DNA of 64,000 bases from Sphingopyxis sp. OAS728 (GTDB lineage Bacteria > Pseudomonadota > Alphaproteobacteria > Sphingomonadales > Sphingomonadaceae). The stretch is taken from assembly GCF_014873485.1 (NCBI RefSeq), contig NZ_JADBDT010000001.1:2170001-2234000 (forward strand), given 5' to 3'. Below, piece by piece: positions 35,570 to 47,591 of the stretch. The notes under the pieces were generated by a model. That model was not told where the DNA came from. It did no database searches and was given only the letters and a program-made list of their open reading frames with translations. A program made the position numbers and the translations under genes. Within the stretch, counting starts at the first letter, position 1. Each line of letters begins with the position of its first letter.

Positions 35570-37372
35570 TCAGTAAACGCGCGCCTTCGGCTTGATATAT
35601 TCGACGTCGTCGGACAGCGTATATTCGTGGACCGGGCGGTAATCGAGGCGGACGCCGCCGCCCTTGCCGCCCCAGCCGTCGAACCAGCTGACCGTGTGCT
35701 TCATCCAGTTCGCGTCGTCGCGGTTCGGGAAATCCTCATGCGCGTGGGCGCCGCGGCTTTCCTTGCGGTTGAACGCCGAATGCATGGTCACCGTCGCCTG
35801 CGAAATCAGGTTGTCGAGCTCGAGCGTTTCGATGAGGTCGGTGTTCCAGATCAGGCTGCGGTCGGTGACATGGATGTCGTTCATCCGCTGATAGGTCTTG
35901 GTCAGCTTTTCCTTGCCCTCGGCCATCAGCTCGTCGGTGCGGAACACCGCCGCGTGGGCCGACATCGCGCGCTGCATTTCGAGGCGGATTTCCGCGGTCG
36001 GCGAGCCGCCGTTGGCATTGCGGAAATGGTCAAGACGGCCGAGCGCGAGGTCGGCGCTGTCCTTGGGCAGCGCGGGTTGCGCCGCGCCGGGCTTCAGGAT
36101 TTCCTTGAGGCGGTGGCCGGTCGCACGGCCGAAGACGACGAGGTCGATCAGGCTGTTCGAGCCGAGACGGTTCGCGCCATGCACCGACACGCACGCGGCT
36201 TCGCCGACCGCGAACAGGCCGGGGACGACGGTGTCGGGACCGTCCTTGCCCAAGGTCACGACTTCGCCATGATAGTTACAGGGGATGCCGCCCATATTGT
36301 AATGGACCGTCGGCACGACGGGCAGCGGCTGGCGCGTCAGGTCGACGCCCGCAAACACCTTGCCGCTTTCGGTGATGCCCGGAAGCCGTTCGTGGAGCAC
36401 CGCGGGATCGATATGATCGAGGTGCAGGAAGATATGATCCTTGTGCGGGCCGACGCCGCGGCCTTCGCGGATTTCGAGTGCCATCGAGCGCGACACGACG
36501 TCGCGCGACGCGAGGTCCTTCGCCGACGGGGCATAGCGTTCCATGAAACGCTCGCCCTCGGAGTTGGTGAGGTACCCGCCCTCGCCACGCGCACCCTCGG
36601 TGATGAGGACGCCGGCGCCATAGATGCCGGTCGGGTGGAACTGGACGAATTCCATGTCCTGCAAAGGCAGGCCGGCGCGCAGCACCATGCCGCCGCCGTC
36701 GCCGGTGCAGGTGTGCGCCGAGGTCGCGGTGAAATAGCTGCGGCCGTAACCGCCGGTCGCGAGCACGACGGCTTGGCTGCGGAAACGGTGGATGCTGCCA
36801 TCCTCGAGGCACATCGCGATGACGCCGCGGCAGGCGCCATCTTCCATGATCAGGTCGAGCGCGAAATATTCGACGAAGAAGTCGGCGTCATATTTCAGCG
36901 ACTGCTGATAAAGCGCATGGAGCATCGCATGACCGGTGCGGTCGGCCGCGGCGGCGGTGCGCTGCACGGGCGGGCCTTCGCCCATATTCTGCATGTGACC
37001 GCCGAACGGGCGCTGATAAATGGTGCCGTCCTGGTTACGGCTGAACGGCACGCCGGCGTGCTCGAGTTCGTAGACCGCGTTCGGCGCCTCGCGCACCATA
37101 TATTCGATCGCGTCCTGGTCGCCGAGCCAGTCGGAACCCTTGACGGTGTCGTACATGTGCCACTGCCAATGGTCGGGCGAATTGTTGCCGAGCGAGGCGG
37201 CGATGCCGCCCTGCGCCGCGACGGTGTGGCTGCGCGTCGGGAACACCTTTGTGATGCAGGCGGTCTTGAGCCCCGCTTCGGCACTGCCCATCGTGGCGCG
37301 CAGGCCCGATCCACCGGCGCCGACGACGACGGTGTCATAGATATGGTCGATGATCTTGTAGGCTTCGGTCAT
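35570..37372 (-). CDS. sdhA: succinate dehydrogenase flavoprotein subunit
   Basis: A 600-residue SdhA. FAD-binding dinucleotide motif [14 protein letters not shown] (near 17-30), the covalent-FAD histidine region [12 protein letters not shown], and active-site segments [20 protein letters not shown] and [15 protein letters not shown] are all present, as is [19 protein letters not shown]. It oxidises succinate to fumarate in complex II. It is the last gene of sdhCDA on the minus strand; the iron-sulfur subunit sdhB does not follow. Confidence 0.97.
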   Translation of the reverse strand: MTEAYKIIDHIYDTVVVGAGGSGLRATMGSAEAGLKTACITKVFPTRSHTVAAQGGIAASLGNNSPDHWQWHMYDTVKGSDWLGDQDAIEYMVREAPNAVYELEHAGVPFSRNQDGTIYQRPFGGHMQNMGEGPPVQRTAAAADRTGHAMLHALYQQSLKYDADFFVEYFALDLIMEDGACRGVIAMCLEDGSIHRFRSQAVVLATGGYGRSYFTATSAHTCTGDGGGMVLRAGLPLQDMEFVQFHPTGIYGAGVLITEGARGEGGYLTNSEGERFMERYAPSAKDLASRDVVSRSMALEIREGRGVGPHKDHIFLHLDHIDPAVLHERLPGITESGKVFAGVDLTRQPLPVVPTVHYNMGGIPCNYHGEVVTLGKDGPDTVVPGLFAVGEAACVSVHGANRLGSNSLIDLVVFGRATGHRLKEILKPGAAQPALPKDSADLALGRLDHFRNANGGSPTAEIRLEMQRAMSAHAAVFRTDELMAEGKEKLTKTYQRMNDIHVTDRSLIWNTDLIETLELDNLISQATVTMHSAFNRKESRGAHAHEDFPNRDDANWMKHTVSWFDGWGGKGGGVRLDYRPVHEYTLSDDVEYIKPKARVY

Positions 37373-37373
37373 G

Positions 37374-37781
37374 TCACATGCCCCCCGGGGCGATCCCGGC
37401 GGCGGGCGCCAGCGCGATGCGGATGATGGCGAAAATGCCGTAAGCGGCGCCGCCGATCGCGTAGAAGTTCAAAAGGACGAGCGACAGAATCTTCGTCGCC
37501 TCGCCGTGCACATAGTCCTCGATCATCACCTGCAGCCCGAGGCGCAGATGCCAAAAGACGCTGGCGGTGAGCAGGATCAGCGCGAGCGCGACCGTCGGGT
37601 TCGACGCCCAGCGCAGCACCGCGCCATGGTCGGTCAGCGGCAGGCGGAACATCGAGACGACGAACCAGGTGACGAGCAGGATGTTGGCGAGCGCCGTCAG
37701 GCGCTGCTGGATCCAGTGGGCGGAGCCATGGTGCGACGAGCCGAGCCCGCGCACGCGGCCGAGACGCGTTCCGTTACCCAT
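37374..37781 (-). CDS. sdhD: succinate dehydrogenase membrane anchor subunit D
   Basis: From ATG 37781 the protein has 135 residues and three membrane helices (about 25-45, 58-78, 95-118). It starts [19 protein letters not shown], typical of alphaproteobacterial SdhD, and has the [17 protein letters not shown] segment with haem and quinone-site residues (His, Asp, Tyr). It anchors SdhA/SdhB to the inner membrane with SdhC. The start overlaps the sdhC 3' end by 8 bp. A longer in-frame N-terminal extension lies inside sdhC and is rejected. Confidence 0.92.
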   Translation of the reverse strand: MGNGTRLGRVRGLGSSHHGSAHWIQQRLTALANILLVTWFVVSMFRLPLTDHGAVLRWASNPTVALALILLTASVFWHLRLGLQVMIEDYVHGEATKILSLVLLNFYAIGGAAYGIFAIIRIALAPAAGIAPGGM

Positions 37782-38223
37782 TGAGCGCCTCCGCGAAAAC
37801 ATAGAGCCAGACCGCGGCGGTCGCGGTGATCGAACCGATGAAGACCATGGCGGACCAGAGCTTGTTGGTCTTGAGTTCATAACCCGCACCCGTGTCGAGC
37901 ACGAAGTGGCGGAGGCCCGAGAAGAGATGCTGGAAGAAGGCCCAGGTCAGGCCGATCAGCACGACCTTGCCGAGGATATTGGTGATCTGGTGCAGCGTGC
38001 TGACTTCGGGGCTCGGATCGTGCCACACGCACGCGATGAATGCCGCATAGGCTTCGGGCCCCGCCGCGAGCGCGCCTAGCCACCAGAGGAACATCAGCCC
38101 GCCGACGATCGCGAGACCGTCGCCGCTGACGCGGTGAAAGATGGAGACCGCCATCGCGGGGGTCCATTTATACACCTGTAGATGCGGGGAGCGCGGACGC
38201 GCGCTCGGTTGATTGCCAGCCAT
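37774..38223 (-). CDS. sdhC: succinate dehydrogenase cytochrome b556 subunit
   Basis: A 149-residue SdhC with three transmembrane helices. It contains the family signatures RPRSPHLQVYKW and SIFHRVSGDGLAI near the N-terminus and FQHLFSGLRHFVLDTGAG, where His residues ligate haem b. It is the first gene of the sdhCDA operon; the leader runs to 38378 and shows no strong hairpin. Confidence 0.95.
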   Translation of the reverse strand: MAGNQPSARPRSPHLQVYKWTPAMAVSIFHRVSGDGLAIVGGLMFLWWLGALAAGPEAYAAFIACVWHDPSPEVSTLHQITNILGKVVLIGLTWAFFQHLFSGLRHFVLDTGAGYELKTNKLWSAMVFIGSITATAAVWLYVFAEALNG

Positions 38224-38378
38224 ATCAGCCCTGTCCTGACTCTAAACGGTCGATGCGGTGCCGGTTAAGCCTTCCCGCCACGATATGCAATTGCTTAGGG
38301 AGCGTAGCTTGCAAGAATTTGGAGCGCGCTGTGGTTGTCCGGCAGGCGTCACCCGCCACGCATCGATCACCCTTCGAG

Positions 38379-40322
<1,944 letters not shown>

Positions 40323-40496
40323 GAACAACCCCCGTTGAACGCCCGTTATTATCTGTCGGAAGAAATATCCGTCCAGATATCATGTCTTTGATCTAAAACA
40401 TTTCCTGAGATGGAATTCAAGCAGCGCATCGATCGTATTTCTTCTTCCACCCGCCATCCCTTTTCGATCCGATCACAGCCTGCAAACCATAGTCAC

Positions 40497-40526
40497 AACA
40501 AAAAGGGCGGCACACAGCCGCCCTTT
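40497..40526 (-). terminator. rho-independent terminator on the minus strand
   Basis: A perfect 10 bp stem (40502-40511 with 40517-40526) closes the loop ACACA. Read on the minus strand it is followed by a T-rich run (TTTGTTG at about 40501-40495, extending the Ts at the base of the stem). It lies 70 bp downstream of the 85-residue ORF's stop and separates it from the TbpB-like gene. The rest of the 273 bp gap 40323-40595 shows only promoter-like AT-rich sequence. Confidence 0.8.
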
Positions 40527-40595
40527 CCTGTCGCGGACGAAGTCCGAGACGACGTATTTACAAGGCCCGGCGCTTTCAGCGCACGGGGAAGTGCG

Positions 40596-40853
40596 TTACT
40601 TGATCTTGCCGCGGTTCGCGTAGAGCAGTGCAGCGATCACCGCGGCCGAGCCGATGCCGAGCCCCGCGGCAGCCGCGGTTTTCCAACCGCGCTTGCCGTT
40701 TTCGCCCTTGGCCGCGTCCCTGTCGGCAGCGTCGGCAGCTTCGGCGGCGTCCGCCGCTTCCTTCTGCTGCTGCCGCTCGCGCGCGGCGCGCAGCACTTCA
40801 TTTTCTTCCTGTTCGTCGTCGTGTTGCGGCGGAGGGGGCGCTTGGTCGGTCAT
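40596..40853 (-). CDS. small single-pass protein of unknown function
   Basis: From ATG 40853, with AGAGAGACG just upstream, the protein has 85 residues. The first 60 residues are highly charged and Glu/Gln/Ala-rich, probably helical or coiled-coil (NEVLRAARERQQQKEAADAA), and one hydrophobic helix follows (about 62-78, AAAAGLGIGSAAVIAALLYA) before a short basic end. No family is recognised. It is 22 bp downstream of ald on the same strand and may be read with it. Confidence 0.6.
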   Translation of the reverse strand: MTDQAPPPPQHDDEQEENEVLRAARERQQQKEAADAAEAADAADRDAAKGENGKRGWKTAAAAGLGIGSAAVIAALLYANRGKIK

Positions 40854-40875
40854 CGTCTCTCTTATGTCCTTGTGG

Positions 40876-41991
40876 TCAGGCGAGTGCCTGCTCCACAGGC
40901 ACATAATCGGTTCCGATCGCTTCGGCTACGGCTTCGAACGTCACCTTACCATTCCAAACGTTCAAACCCTGCGCAAGATGCACGTCGCGCTTCAACGCTT
41001 CTTTCCAGCCGAGATCGGCGATGCGCAGCGCATGCGGGAGGGTGACGTTGTTGAGCGCATAGGTGCTGGTGCGCGCGACCGCGCCCGGCATATTCGCGAC
41101 GGCATAATGGACGATGCCGTCGACGACATAGGTCGGATCGGCGTGGGTCGTCGCATGGCTGGTTTCGAAACAGCCGCCCTGGTCGATCGCGACGTCGACG
41201 AGCACCGAGCCCGGACGCATCGTGCCGAGCATCTCGCGCGTCACGAGCTTCGGCGCCTCGGCGCCGGGGATCAGCACCGCGCCGATGACGAGGTCGGCCT
41301 CGGCGACGCATTCGGCGAGGTTCGCGCGGTTCGAGAAGCGCGTCTTGGCGCGTGCCTCGAAGAAGGTGCCGACGCGTTCGAGCACTTCGGGATCGCGGTC
41401 GAGGATGGTGACGTCGGCGCCGAGGCCCGCGGCCATCTGCGCCGCGTTGAAGCCGACGACGCCGCCGCCGATCACGCAGACCTTGCCCGGCGCGACGCCC
41501 GGGACGCCGCCGAGGAGCACGCCGCGGCCGCCATGCGCCTTTTCGAGCGCGGTCGCGCCGGCCTGGATCGACATGCGCCCCGCGACCTGGCTCATCGGTT
41601 TCAGGAGCGGCAGGCCGCCGTGCGGGCTGGTGACGGTTTCATAGGCGATGCAGACGGCGCCCGACTTCATCAGGTCGCGCGTCTGGTCGGGATCGGGCGC
41701 GAGGTGGAGATAGGTGTAGAGGATCTGCCCGGGGCGCAGCATCGCGCGCTCGACGGGCTGGGGTTCCTTGACCTTCACGACCATGTCGCAGGTGGCGAAA
41801 ATCTCTTCGGCAGTCTGGACGATCTCGGCGCCCGCTTCGACATAATAGCGGTCGTGCGCGCCGATCCCCTCGCCCGCGCCGGTCTGTACCAGCACGCGGT
41901 GGCCGTGGACGACGAGTTCGCGCGCGCTTTCGGGGGTCAGGCCGACGCGATATTCGTGGTTCTTGATTTCCTTGGGGGTGCCGATGATCAT
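40876..41991 (-). CDS. ald: alanine dehydrogenase
   Basis: From ATG 41991 the protein has 371 residues, as in other Ald enzymes. It starts [20 protein letters not shown], with the catalytic Lys and pyruvate-binding Arg region; the NAD-binding fold begins [21 protein letters not shown], and [22 protein letters not shown] follows. It converts L-alanine to pyruvate and ammonium with NAD. It is divergent from an Lrp-type regulator. An N-terminal extension over the regulator region is rejected. Confidence 0.96.
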   Translation of the reverse strand: MIIGTPKEIKNHEYRVGLTPESARELVVHGHRVLVQTGAGEGIGAHDRYYVEAGAEIVQTAEEIFATCDMVVKVKEPQPVERAMLRPGQILYTYLHLAPDPDQTRDLMKSGAVCIAYETVTSPHGGLPLLKPMSQVAGRMSIQAGATALEKAHGGRGVLLGGVPGVAPGKVCVIGGGVVGFNAAQMAAGLGADVTILDRDPEVLERVGTFFEARAKTRFSNRANLAECVAEADLVIGAVLIPGAEAPKLVTREMLGTMRPGSVLVDVAIDQGGCFETSHATTHADPTYVVDGIVHYAVANMPGAVARTSTYALNNVTLPHALRIADLGWKEALKRDVHLAQGLNVWNGKVTFEAVAEAIGTDYVPVEQALA

Positions 41992-42058
41992 GGTCGCTCT
42001 CCGAATATGGATGTCATCGGCGATCAACTGGCGCCGCCGAAAACTTGTCGGCGTTTTT

Positions 42059-42071
42059 AGCAGAAACTGCT
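42059..42071. promoter_or_regulatory. candidate Lrp/AldR operator between ald and lrp
   Basis: The 158 bp divergent region contains the 13 bp perfect palindrome AGCAGAAACTGCT (42059-42071), about 70 bp from the ald start and 79 bp from the regulator start. Lrp-family proteins bind palindromic boxes of this kind, usually several, in the region between the regulator and its target. Only one clear dyad is seen, so confidence is modest. Confidence 0.4.
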
Positions 42072-42149
42072 CGCGAGGTGCTTGCATATCCTTCGCGGAT
42101 TCGCGACATATTTGCACGATTTTGGCGTGGAATAGATCGATGACGCACA

Positions 42150-42650
42150 ATGATTGACCGGATCGATGCAAAGCTGCTCGACTTGCTGCAACGCGGCGGA
42201 CCGCGCCCCGCGGCCGAACTGGGTGAAGTCGTCGGCCTCTCCGCCTCGGCGTGCCATCGGCGCATCCGCGCGCTCGAGGCGGCGGGGATCATCACCGGCT
42301 ATACCGCGCGGCTGAACCCCGACAGCATCGGGCTCGGGCTCGACGTGTTCGTCGATATCAGCCTGACGTCGCAGAGCGAGGAGGCGCTGACCGCGTTCGA
42401 GAGTGCGGTGAAGAGCTTCGACGAGATCCTCGAATGCCAATTGCTGTCGGGGGCGTCGGATTATCGGCTGCGCGTCGCGGCGCGCAATGTCGCCGATTTC
42501 GACCGGCTGCACCGCCACTGCCTGTCGCGCCTGCCCGGGGTCGCGGCGATGCACAGCGCCTTTGCGCTGCGCACGATCAAGGCGTTCGAGGGCTATCCGG
42601 TGCCCCGGCCATCGTCGGGCGCCGAGGGCAAGACCTCGGCTTCGGGTTAA
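42150..42650 (+). CDS. Lrp/AsnC family transcriptional regulator
   Basis: A 166-residue protein: N-terminal helix-turn-helix (1-55, with [21 protein letters not shown]) and a C-terminal RAM ligand-binding domain (about 65-145, [20 protein letters not shown] and [21 protein letters not shown]). Its divergence from ald suggests the AldR arrangement in which alanine induces alanine dehydrogenase. The last 20 residues are a low-complexity tail. Confidence 0.9.
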   Translation: MIDRIDAKLLDLLQRGGPRPAAELGEVVGLSASACHRRIRALEAAGIITGYTARLNPDSIGLGLDVFVDISLTSQSEEALTAFESAVKSFDEILECQLLSGASDYRLRVAARNVADFDRLHRHCLSRLPGVAAMHSAFALRTIKAFEGYPVPRPSSGAEGKTSASG

Positions 42651-42751
42651 CACCGCCTTTACCACTTCTATCGCATATCCCGTTCACCAGTTTCGCGGAC
42701 GCATGCGGGCGGCAGACTCGCGCGGTCAGGATCGATCAGGGAAGCAGGATC

Positions 42752-44104
42752 ATGGTGAAGGAAAATCCCATTCAAAAGCAGCAAATCGACCCGATTCTGA
42801 TGGCCGAGCGCTTTCCCTATTATGATCTCGACGGGCAGCTCGCCGCCGACGCGGCCGAAATCTATGGCATCATCGCCGGCCGCGAAGAGCATATTGCGCG
42901 CGCCTATTGGCAGGCGTTCAACGCCCTGCCGGGCATCGAGCGCAAGGTCGAGGGCGAGCTTTTCGAATCCTATGTCCAGGGCAGCGCGCGGCACACCGCC
43001 TCCAAATATCGCGACGCCGCGGGACAGGAGGTCGCGACAATCGCCTGCCAGAACACGCATATGGCGCGGCGCGTGAAGCTGCCGCTCGCGTCGGTGATGT
43101 CGTGCATCGGCGAAAGCCTGCGCCTCACGATCGAATTCGTGATCGACGCGACCGCCGGCGACACCGCGCGACAGACGCGGCTGACCGCGGCGATCAACCG
43201 CTTGTCGCTGCTCGAATTCGACATCATGCAGCGCTATGCGACCAAGCTCGACCGCGCGGTGATTTCGAGCGAGCGACAGACGCTCGCGGGCGATTTCGAC
43301 CGCTCGATCGCGTCGCTGGTGCAGGACACCGACGGGGTACGCGACCAGCTCGCGCGGCAAGCCGCCTCGGCCGACCAGGCGGCGAAGGGCATGATCGCCA
43401 AGACGAGCGAAGTCGCCGCCGCCTCCGAACAATCGGCGATGGCGATGCGCGAAGCCGCCTCGACCGCCGCGGGCCTGATCCGCGCGATCGAGGATGCGCG
43501 CAGCGAAGTCGAAGCCTCCGCCAGCGTCGCGACGCGCGCGTCCGAACAGGCGGGCGAAGCCGTCGCGATGTCCGAAGCGCTGTCGCACCACGCCGAATCG
43601 ATCGAATCCATCCTGGGCCTGATCCGCGAGATTGCGGGCCAGACCAACCTGCTTGCCCTGAACGCCACGATCGAAGCCGCGCGCGCAGGCGAATCGGGCC
43701 GCGGCTTTGCCGTCGTCGCGCAGGAGGTGAAGAGCCTCGCCAACGAAACCGCGCGCGCGACCGACGATATCGCGGGCAAGATCACCGCGATCCAGCAGGC
43801 GACGCGCGGATCGGTGAACGCGAACCAGTCGATCCAGGCGACCATCGTCGAAGTCCAGAACTCGGCGCAGCGCATTCGCGACGCGATGGATGCGCAGGCG
43901 CAGACGGTCACCTCGATCACCGCCGCGGTCGACGAAACCGCGCTCGCCGCCGACAGCATGTCGTCGACGATCGCCAGCATCCGCAACGATTCGGGTATGG
44001 TCGCGAGCGAGATCAGCGTGCTGAGCCAGGAATTCGCCAAGATGGGCGGGCGCCTGCAGCAGCTCGAACATGCCGCAAGCGAGTTCAGCCGCCGGGTGGC
44101 GTAA
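42752..44104 (+). CDS. soluble chemoreceptor with globin-like sensor domain
   Basis: From ATG 42752 the protein has 450 residues and no transmembrane segment. The N-terminal region (about 20-175) resembles a protoglobin/HemAT sensor: [18 protein letters not shown] places H103 where the proximal haem histidine is expected, although the pocket is divergent. The C-terminal methyl-accepting domain has the conserved hairpin [20 protein letters not shown] and [16 protein letters not shown]. It may sense oxygen or another gas and signal through CheA. No che genes are in the window. Confidence 0.8.
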   Translation: MVKENPIQKQQIDPILMAERFPYYDLDGQLAADAAEIYGIIAGREEHIARAYWQAFNALPGIERKVEGELFESYVQGSARHTASKYRDAAGQEVATIACQNTHMARRVKLPLASVMSCIGESLRLTIEFVIDATAGDTARQTRLTAAINRLSLLEFDIMQRYATKLDRAVISSERQTLAGDFDRSIASLVQDTDGVRDQLARQAASADQAAKGMIAKTSEVAAASEQSAMAMREAASTAAGLIRAIEDARSEVEASASVATRASEQAGEAVAMSEALSHHAESIESILGLIREIAGQTNLLALNATIEAARAGESGRGFAVVAQEVKSLANETARATDDIAGKITAIQQATRGSVNANQSIQATIVEVQNSAQRIRDAMDAQAQTVTSITAAVDETALAADSMSSTIASIRNDSGMVASEISVLSQEFAKMGGRLQQLEHAASEFSRRVA

Positions 44105-44157
44105 AACAGCGGCCTCCCCCGCTTGGCAAGCCCTGCCCCGCTGCCTAAGGCGGGGGC

Positions 44158-44850
44158 ATGAGCACGCATATCCTGATCACCGGCGCGAGCCGCGGCATTG
44201 GCGCCGCAATCGCCGAGGCCCTCACCACCGACGCGACCAAGGTCGTTGCGCTGTCGAGCGCCGACGGCGACTTGTCCGACCCTGCGACGCCCGACCGGCT
44301 GTGGCGGGCGAGCCTCGACCGGCTGGACGGCCGCATCGACGTGCTCATCAACAATGCGGGCGTGTTCGAGGACAATCCGCTGGGCGATCCCGACGCCGAC
44401 TGGCTCGCAACCTGGAACCGCACGATGCAGGTCAATCTGACCGCGAGCGCGCAGCTCTGCCGCCATGCGGTATTGCACTGGCAGGAACGCGGCGTTCCCG
44501 GCCGCATCGTCAATATCGCGAGCCGCGCCGCCTATCGCGGCGACAGCCCCGCGCATTGGCATTATGCGGCGTCGAAATCGGGCATGGTCGCGATGACCAA
44601 GACGATCGCGCGTGCCTATGCCAAGGACGGCATTCTCGCCTTCGCGATCTGCCCCGGCTTCACGATGACCGGTATGGCCGAGGAATATCTGGCGAGCCGC
44701 GGCGGCGAGAAATTGCTCGCCGAGATCCCGCTAGGCCGCGTGGCGATGCCCGATGAGGTCGGCGAAATGGCGCGCTGGTGCGCGCTCGACGCGCCCGACG
44801 CGATGACCGGGGCGGTGCTCGACGTCAACGGCGCGAGCTACGTCCGCTGA
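44158..44850 (+). CDS. SDR family oxidoreductase
   Basis: A 230-residue classical short-chain dehydrogenase. Cofactor motif TGASRGIG (8-15), NNAG at NNAGVFEDN, catalytic serine in NIASRAAYRG, and the active-site Y-A-A-S-K in HYAASKSGM. The subfamily resembles 3-oxoacyl-ACP reductase-like enzymes, but the substrate is not evident. It is followed one base later by prmA and is probably co-transcribed with it. Confidence 0.87.
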   Translation: MSTHILITGASRGIGAAIAEALTTDATKVVALSSADGDLSDPATPDRLWRASLDRLDGRIDVLINNAGVFEDNPLGDPDADWLATWNRTMQVNLTASAQLCRHAVLHWQERGVPGRIVNIASRAAYRGDSPAHWHYAASKSGMVAMTKTIARAYAKDGILAFAICPGFTMTGMAEEYLASRGGEKLLAEIPLGRVAMPDEVGEMARWCALDAPDAMTGAVLDVNGASYVR

Positions 44851-44851
44851 G

Positions 44852-45823
44852 ATGAGCTGGATCGTCTCCCTCCCCTGCACGCGCGACGAGGCCGAGGCGC
44901 TGGCGGGTGAAATCCCCGAGCTCGATGCGATGCCCGAGGCGCCGGTCGTCGTGACGCGCGAGATCGACGAGGATGCGGGCGAGTGGCAGCTCGACGCCTA
45001 TATGGACGACAAGCCCGGCGCAGCGCTGCTGAAACTGCTCCAGTCGTTCGTGCCCAGCGCGAAGGGCAAGAAGCCCGTCGTCGCCGAACTGCCCGAAGAA
45101 GATTGGGTCACGCTGAGCCAGCAGGGGCTCGAACCCGTGCAGGCGGGGCGCTTCTTCGTCCACACGAGCAGCTATGCCGACCGCGTACCCGCGGGCAGCA
45201 CCGCCTTCCTGATCGATGCAAGCCAGGCGTTCGGAACCGGTGGGCACGACACGACCGCGGGTTGCCTGGCGATGCTCGACCGGCTCGCGCGGCAGGGCGC
45301 GAGCCCGCGCAATATTGCCGACATCGGGACCGGCACCGGCCTGCTCGCCTTCGCCGCGATGGCGCTGTGGCCGCGCGCCAAGACAATCGCGTCGGACATC
45401 GATCCGGCGAGCATTTTCGTGACGCGCGACAATGCCGCGATCAACAATATGCCGCTCGGCCGTGGCGGCGGACGGCTCGCGCTCGCGGTCGCGCCGGGCA
45501 CCGATCACCCCTCGATCAAGCATCGTGCGCCATACGACCTGGTTATCGCGAACATATTGGCGGGGCCGCTGATTACGCTGGCCCCCGATATCGCCGCGGC
45601 GACCGCGCCCGGCGGTCATGCGATCCTCGCGGGGCTGATCGCGCGCCAGATGGAGCCGGTGCTCGCCGCCTATCGCGCGCAGGGTTTCCGCCTCGCCGCA
45701 CGCGGCGGCAGCGCCGAATGGCCGTGCCTGTTGCTGATCAAGCGCCACCGTTACGGCTGGCGCCGCAAGGAACGCGCATTCCACCGCGCCAGCCCGTCGG
45801 ATGCGAGCTTTGGAAGCTGGTAA
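44852..45823 (+). CDS. prmA: ribosomal protein L11 methyltransferase
   Basis: A 323-residue protein with the PrmA design: a divergent N-terminal substrate-recognition domain (1-110) and a class I methyltransferase domain (about 130-290) with DASQAFGTGGHDTTAGCLA, the SAM motif ADIGTGTGLLAFAA and the PrmA-specific IANILAGPLITLAPD. It trimethylates lysines and the N-terminus of ribosomal protein L11. The C-terminal 25 residues are basic. Confidence 0.92.
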   Translation: MSWIVSLPCTRDEAEALAGEIPELDAMPEAPVVVTREIDEDAGEWQLDAYMDDKPGAALLKLLQSFVPSAKGKKPVVAELPEEDWVTLSQQGLEPVQAGRFFVHTSSYADRVPAGSTAFLIDASQAFGTGGHDTTAGCLAMLDRLARQGASPRNIADIGTGTGLLAFAAMALWPRAKTIASDIDPASIFVTRDNAAINNMPLGRGGGRLALAVAPGTDHPSIKHRAPYDLVIANILAGPLITLAPDIAAATAPGGHAILAGLIARQMEPVLAAYRAQGFRLAARGGSAEWPCLLLIKRHRYGWRRKERAFHRASPSDASFGSW

Positions 45824-45887
45824 GCTAAACGCTGGAAATCTCCTGACGATTTGCTAGCCTGATGCAAATCATCGGGAGGAATCGGCC

Positions 45888-46769
45888 ATGAGCCTGTTTG
45901 CCGCCGTCGCTTTGCTTGCCACCGCGCCCGTCGCCAGCGAAACCCCTGATCCGATCGTCGTAACCGGCACACCCGTCACCGAAGCCGAACAGCGCGAGCG
46001 CGCGCAGGAATTCATCCGCCGAACGGGGGTCGCCGAACTGCGCCCGGTCGCGCGCTGGATTGCGCCGATCTGCCCGCGCGCCATCGGCGTCGGCGACGAG
46101 GTGGCGGCCATCGTCGAACAGCGGGTTCGCGACGTCGCCATCGCCGCCGGCGCGCGTGTCGCGAAAAAGGGTTGCAGCACCAATGTCGCCATCGCCTTCG
46201 CGTCGGACGGCGGCGACCTGACGCGCGAGATGCTGCGCAAATCGCCCAAACGGCTGGCCGAGCTGTCACCGTCGGAGCGCGAGCGCGTCACCAATGGCGA
46301 TGACGCGGTCCGCTGGTGGTACAGCACGCAATTGCAGAGCCGCGATGCGGTCTCGGCCTCGACTGCCCCGCTGCCATGGATCGTCGGGCATAGCGAGGGC
46401 GGCGGCCCCGTGATCCAGGGTGCGGGCCCGACGCTGTCGCACCGCGGATCGAGCATCGTCGGCACGCAAGCGGTGCGCGCGCTGACCGCCGCGACCGTGG
46501 TAATCGACGTCGAAAGAGCCAAGGGCACACCGCTCGATTCCGTCGCCTCCTTTGCCGCAATGGTCGCGATGGCCGAAATGGACGGCGATCCCCCGCCGCC
46601 CGGAAACTCGATCCTCGCGCTGTTCGATGGCGAAGACGATCGGCGCACGCTGTCGGATGCGGATCGGACGCTGCTGCGCGCGATCTACAGCCTGCCGCCC
46701 GACCGCGAAGCGCATCAACACCGTCAACGGTTGGTTGCCGCGATCGCCAAACCCGCGGGCGATGACTGA
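45888..46769 (+). CDS. exported protein of unknown function, paralogue A
   Basis: A 293-residue protein with a short signal-like N-terminus (MSLFAAVALLATAPVAS) followed by DPIVVTGTPVT, which resembles a TonB box, then a mature region with two Cys residues (PICPRAIGV and KKGCSTN) probably forming a disulfide. It has RWWYSTQLQSRDAV, and ends with NSILALFDGEDDRRTLSDAD. It is a tandem paralogue of the next gene. The clear Shine-Dalgarno GGGAGGA precedes ATG 45888. The family is not one I can name. Confidence 0.75.
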   Translation: MSLFAAVALLATAPVASETPDPIVVTGTPVTEAEQRERAQEFIRRTGVAELRPVARWIAPICPRAIGVGDEVAAIVEQRVRDVAIAAGARVAKKGCSTNVAIAFASDGGDLTREMLRKSPKRLAELSPSERERVTNGDDAVRWWYSTQLQSRDAVSASTAPLPWIVGHSEGGGPVIQGAGPTLSHRGSSIVGTQAVRALTAATVVIDVERAKGTPLDSVASFAAMVAMAEMDGDPPPPGNSILALFDGEDDRRTLSDADRTLLRAIYSLPPDREAHQHRQRLVAAIAKPAGDD

Positions 46770-46775
46770 CGCACG

Positions 46776-47588
46776 ATGAGCCTGGTTGCCGCGATCGCCC
46801 TGCTCGCCGCTGCGCCCATTGCCGGCGACGATCCCGACGCGATCATCGTCACCGGAACCCCCATCACCCGCGAAGAAGCCAAGAAGCGCGCGGCCGAATA
46901 TGTGCGGCGCGCCGGAGTCGTGCAGCTCAAGCCGCTCGCGCGGTGGACCGATCCCGTGTGTCCGCGCACGGTTGGGGTCGATGATGCGGTCGCGGCCATC
47001 GTCAACGCGCGCGTGCGCTCGGTCGCCACGGCCGCTGGCGCACCTGTCGCCCCCACGGATTGTCAGGCCAATATCGTCATCGCCTTCAGCGCGGACGGCC
47101 GCGGCCTCGCGCGCGCGGTGCGCCGCAAGGCGCCCGACCAATTCGCCGAGCTGGCGCCGGTGGCGCGCGACCGCGTGCTCGACGGGACGGGCGCCATTCG
47201 CTGGTGGTACACGACCCGCGACGAAAGCCGCGACGGCATGCCGATCAGCGATTTTTACGTGAAACTCTATAACAGCAGCATCGTGAGTACGCAGGTCGTC
47301 CGCGCGCTCCAGTCGGCGACGGTGGTCATCGATGTCGAACAGGCCGAGGGTACGCCGCTCGATGCCGTCGCATCCTATGCCGCAATGGTCGCGCTCGCCG
47401 AATTCCGGAGCAATCCCCCGCCGCCGAAAGAGTCTATCCTCGCGCTGTTCGACGGCGAGACGGAGCGCCGCGAGCTGTCGAATCACGATGCGGCGCTGCT
47501 GCGCGGGATCTACACCGTGCCGCCCGACCGCGAAGCCTATCAGCAGCGGCGCCAGTTGGTGACGACGATACGCAAAAGCGGCGAGTGA
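46776..47588 (+). CDS. exported protein of unknown function, paralogue B
   Basis: A 270-residue paralogue of the preceding protein, shorter by a loop of about 20 residues. It shares DAIIVTGTPIT, the Cys pair (PVCPRTVGV and PTDCQAN), IRWWYTTRDESRDG and SILALFDGETERRELSNHD. Signal peptide MSLVAAIALLAAAPIAG. It starts 6 bp after paralogue A, so the two are an operon formed by tandem duplication. It is convergent with phhA, 3 bp away. Confidence 0.75.
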   Translation: MSLVAAIALLAAAPIAGDDPDAIIVTGTPITREEAKKRAAEYVRRAGVVQLKPLARWTDPVCPRTVGVDDAVAAIVNARVRSVATAAGAPVAPTDCQANIVIAFSADGRGLARAVRRKAPDQFAELAPVARDRVLDGTGAIRWWYTTRDESRDGMPISDFYVKLYNSSIVSTQVVRALQSATVVIDVEQAEGTPLDAVASYAAMVALAEFRSNPPPPKESILALFDGETERRELSNHDAALLRGIYTVPPDREAYQQRRQLVTTIRKSGE

Positions 47589-47591
47589 CGA

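Noticed and set aside
35627..37426. 599-residue plus-strand frame opposite sdhA
   Set aside because: sdhA carries all flavoprotein motifs on the minus strand; the opposite frame is low-complexity Ala/Arg/Asp sequence.
42668..44071. 467-residue minus-strand frame opposite the chemoreceptor gene
   Set aside because: Antisense shadow of a conserved methyl-accepting domain.
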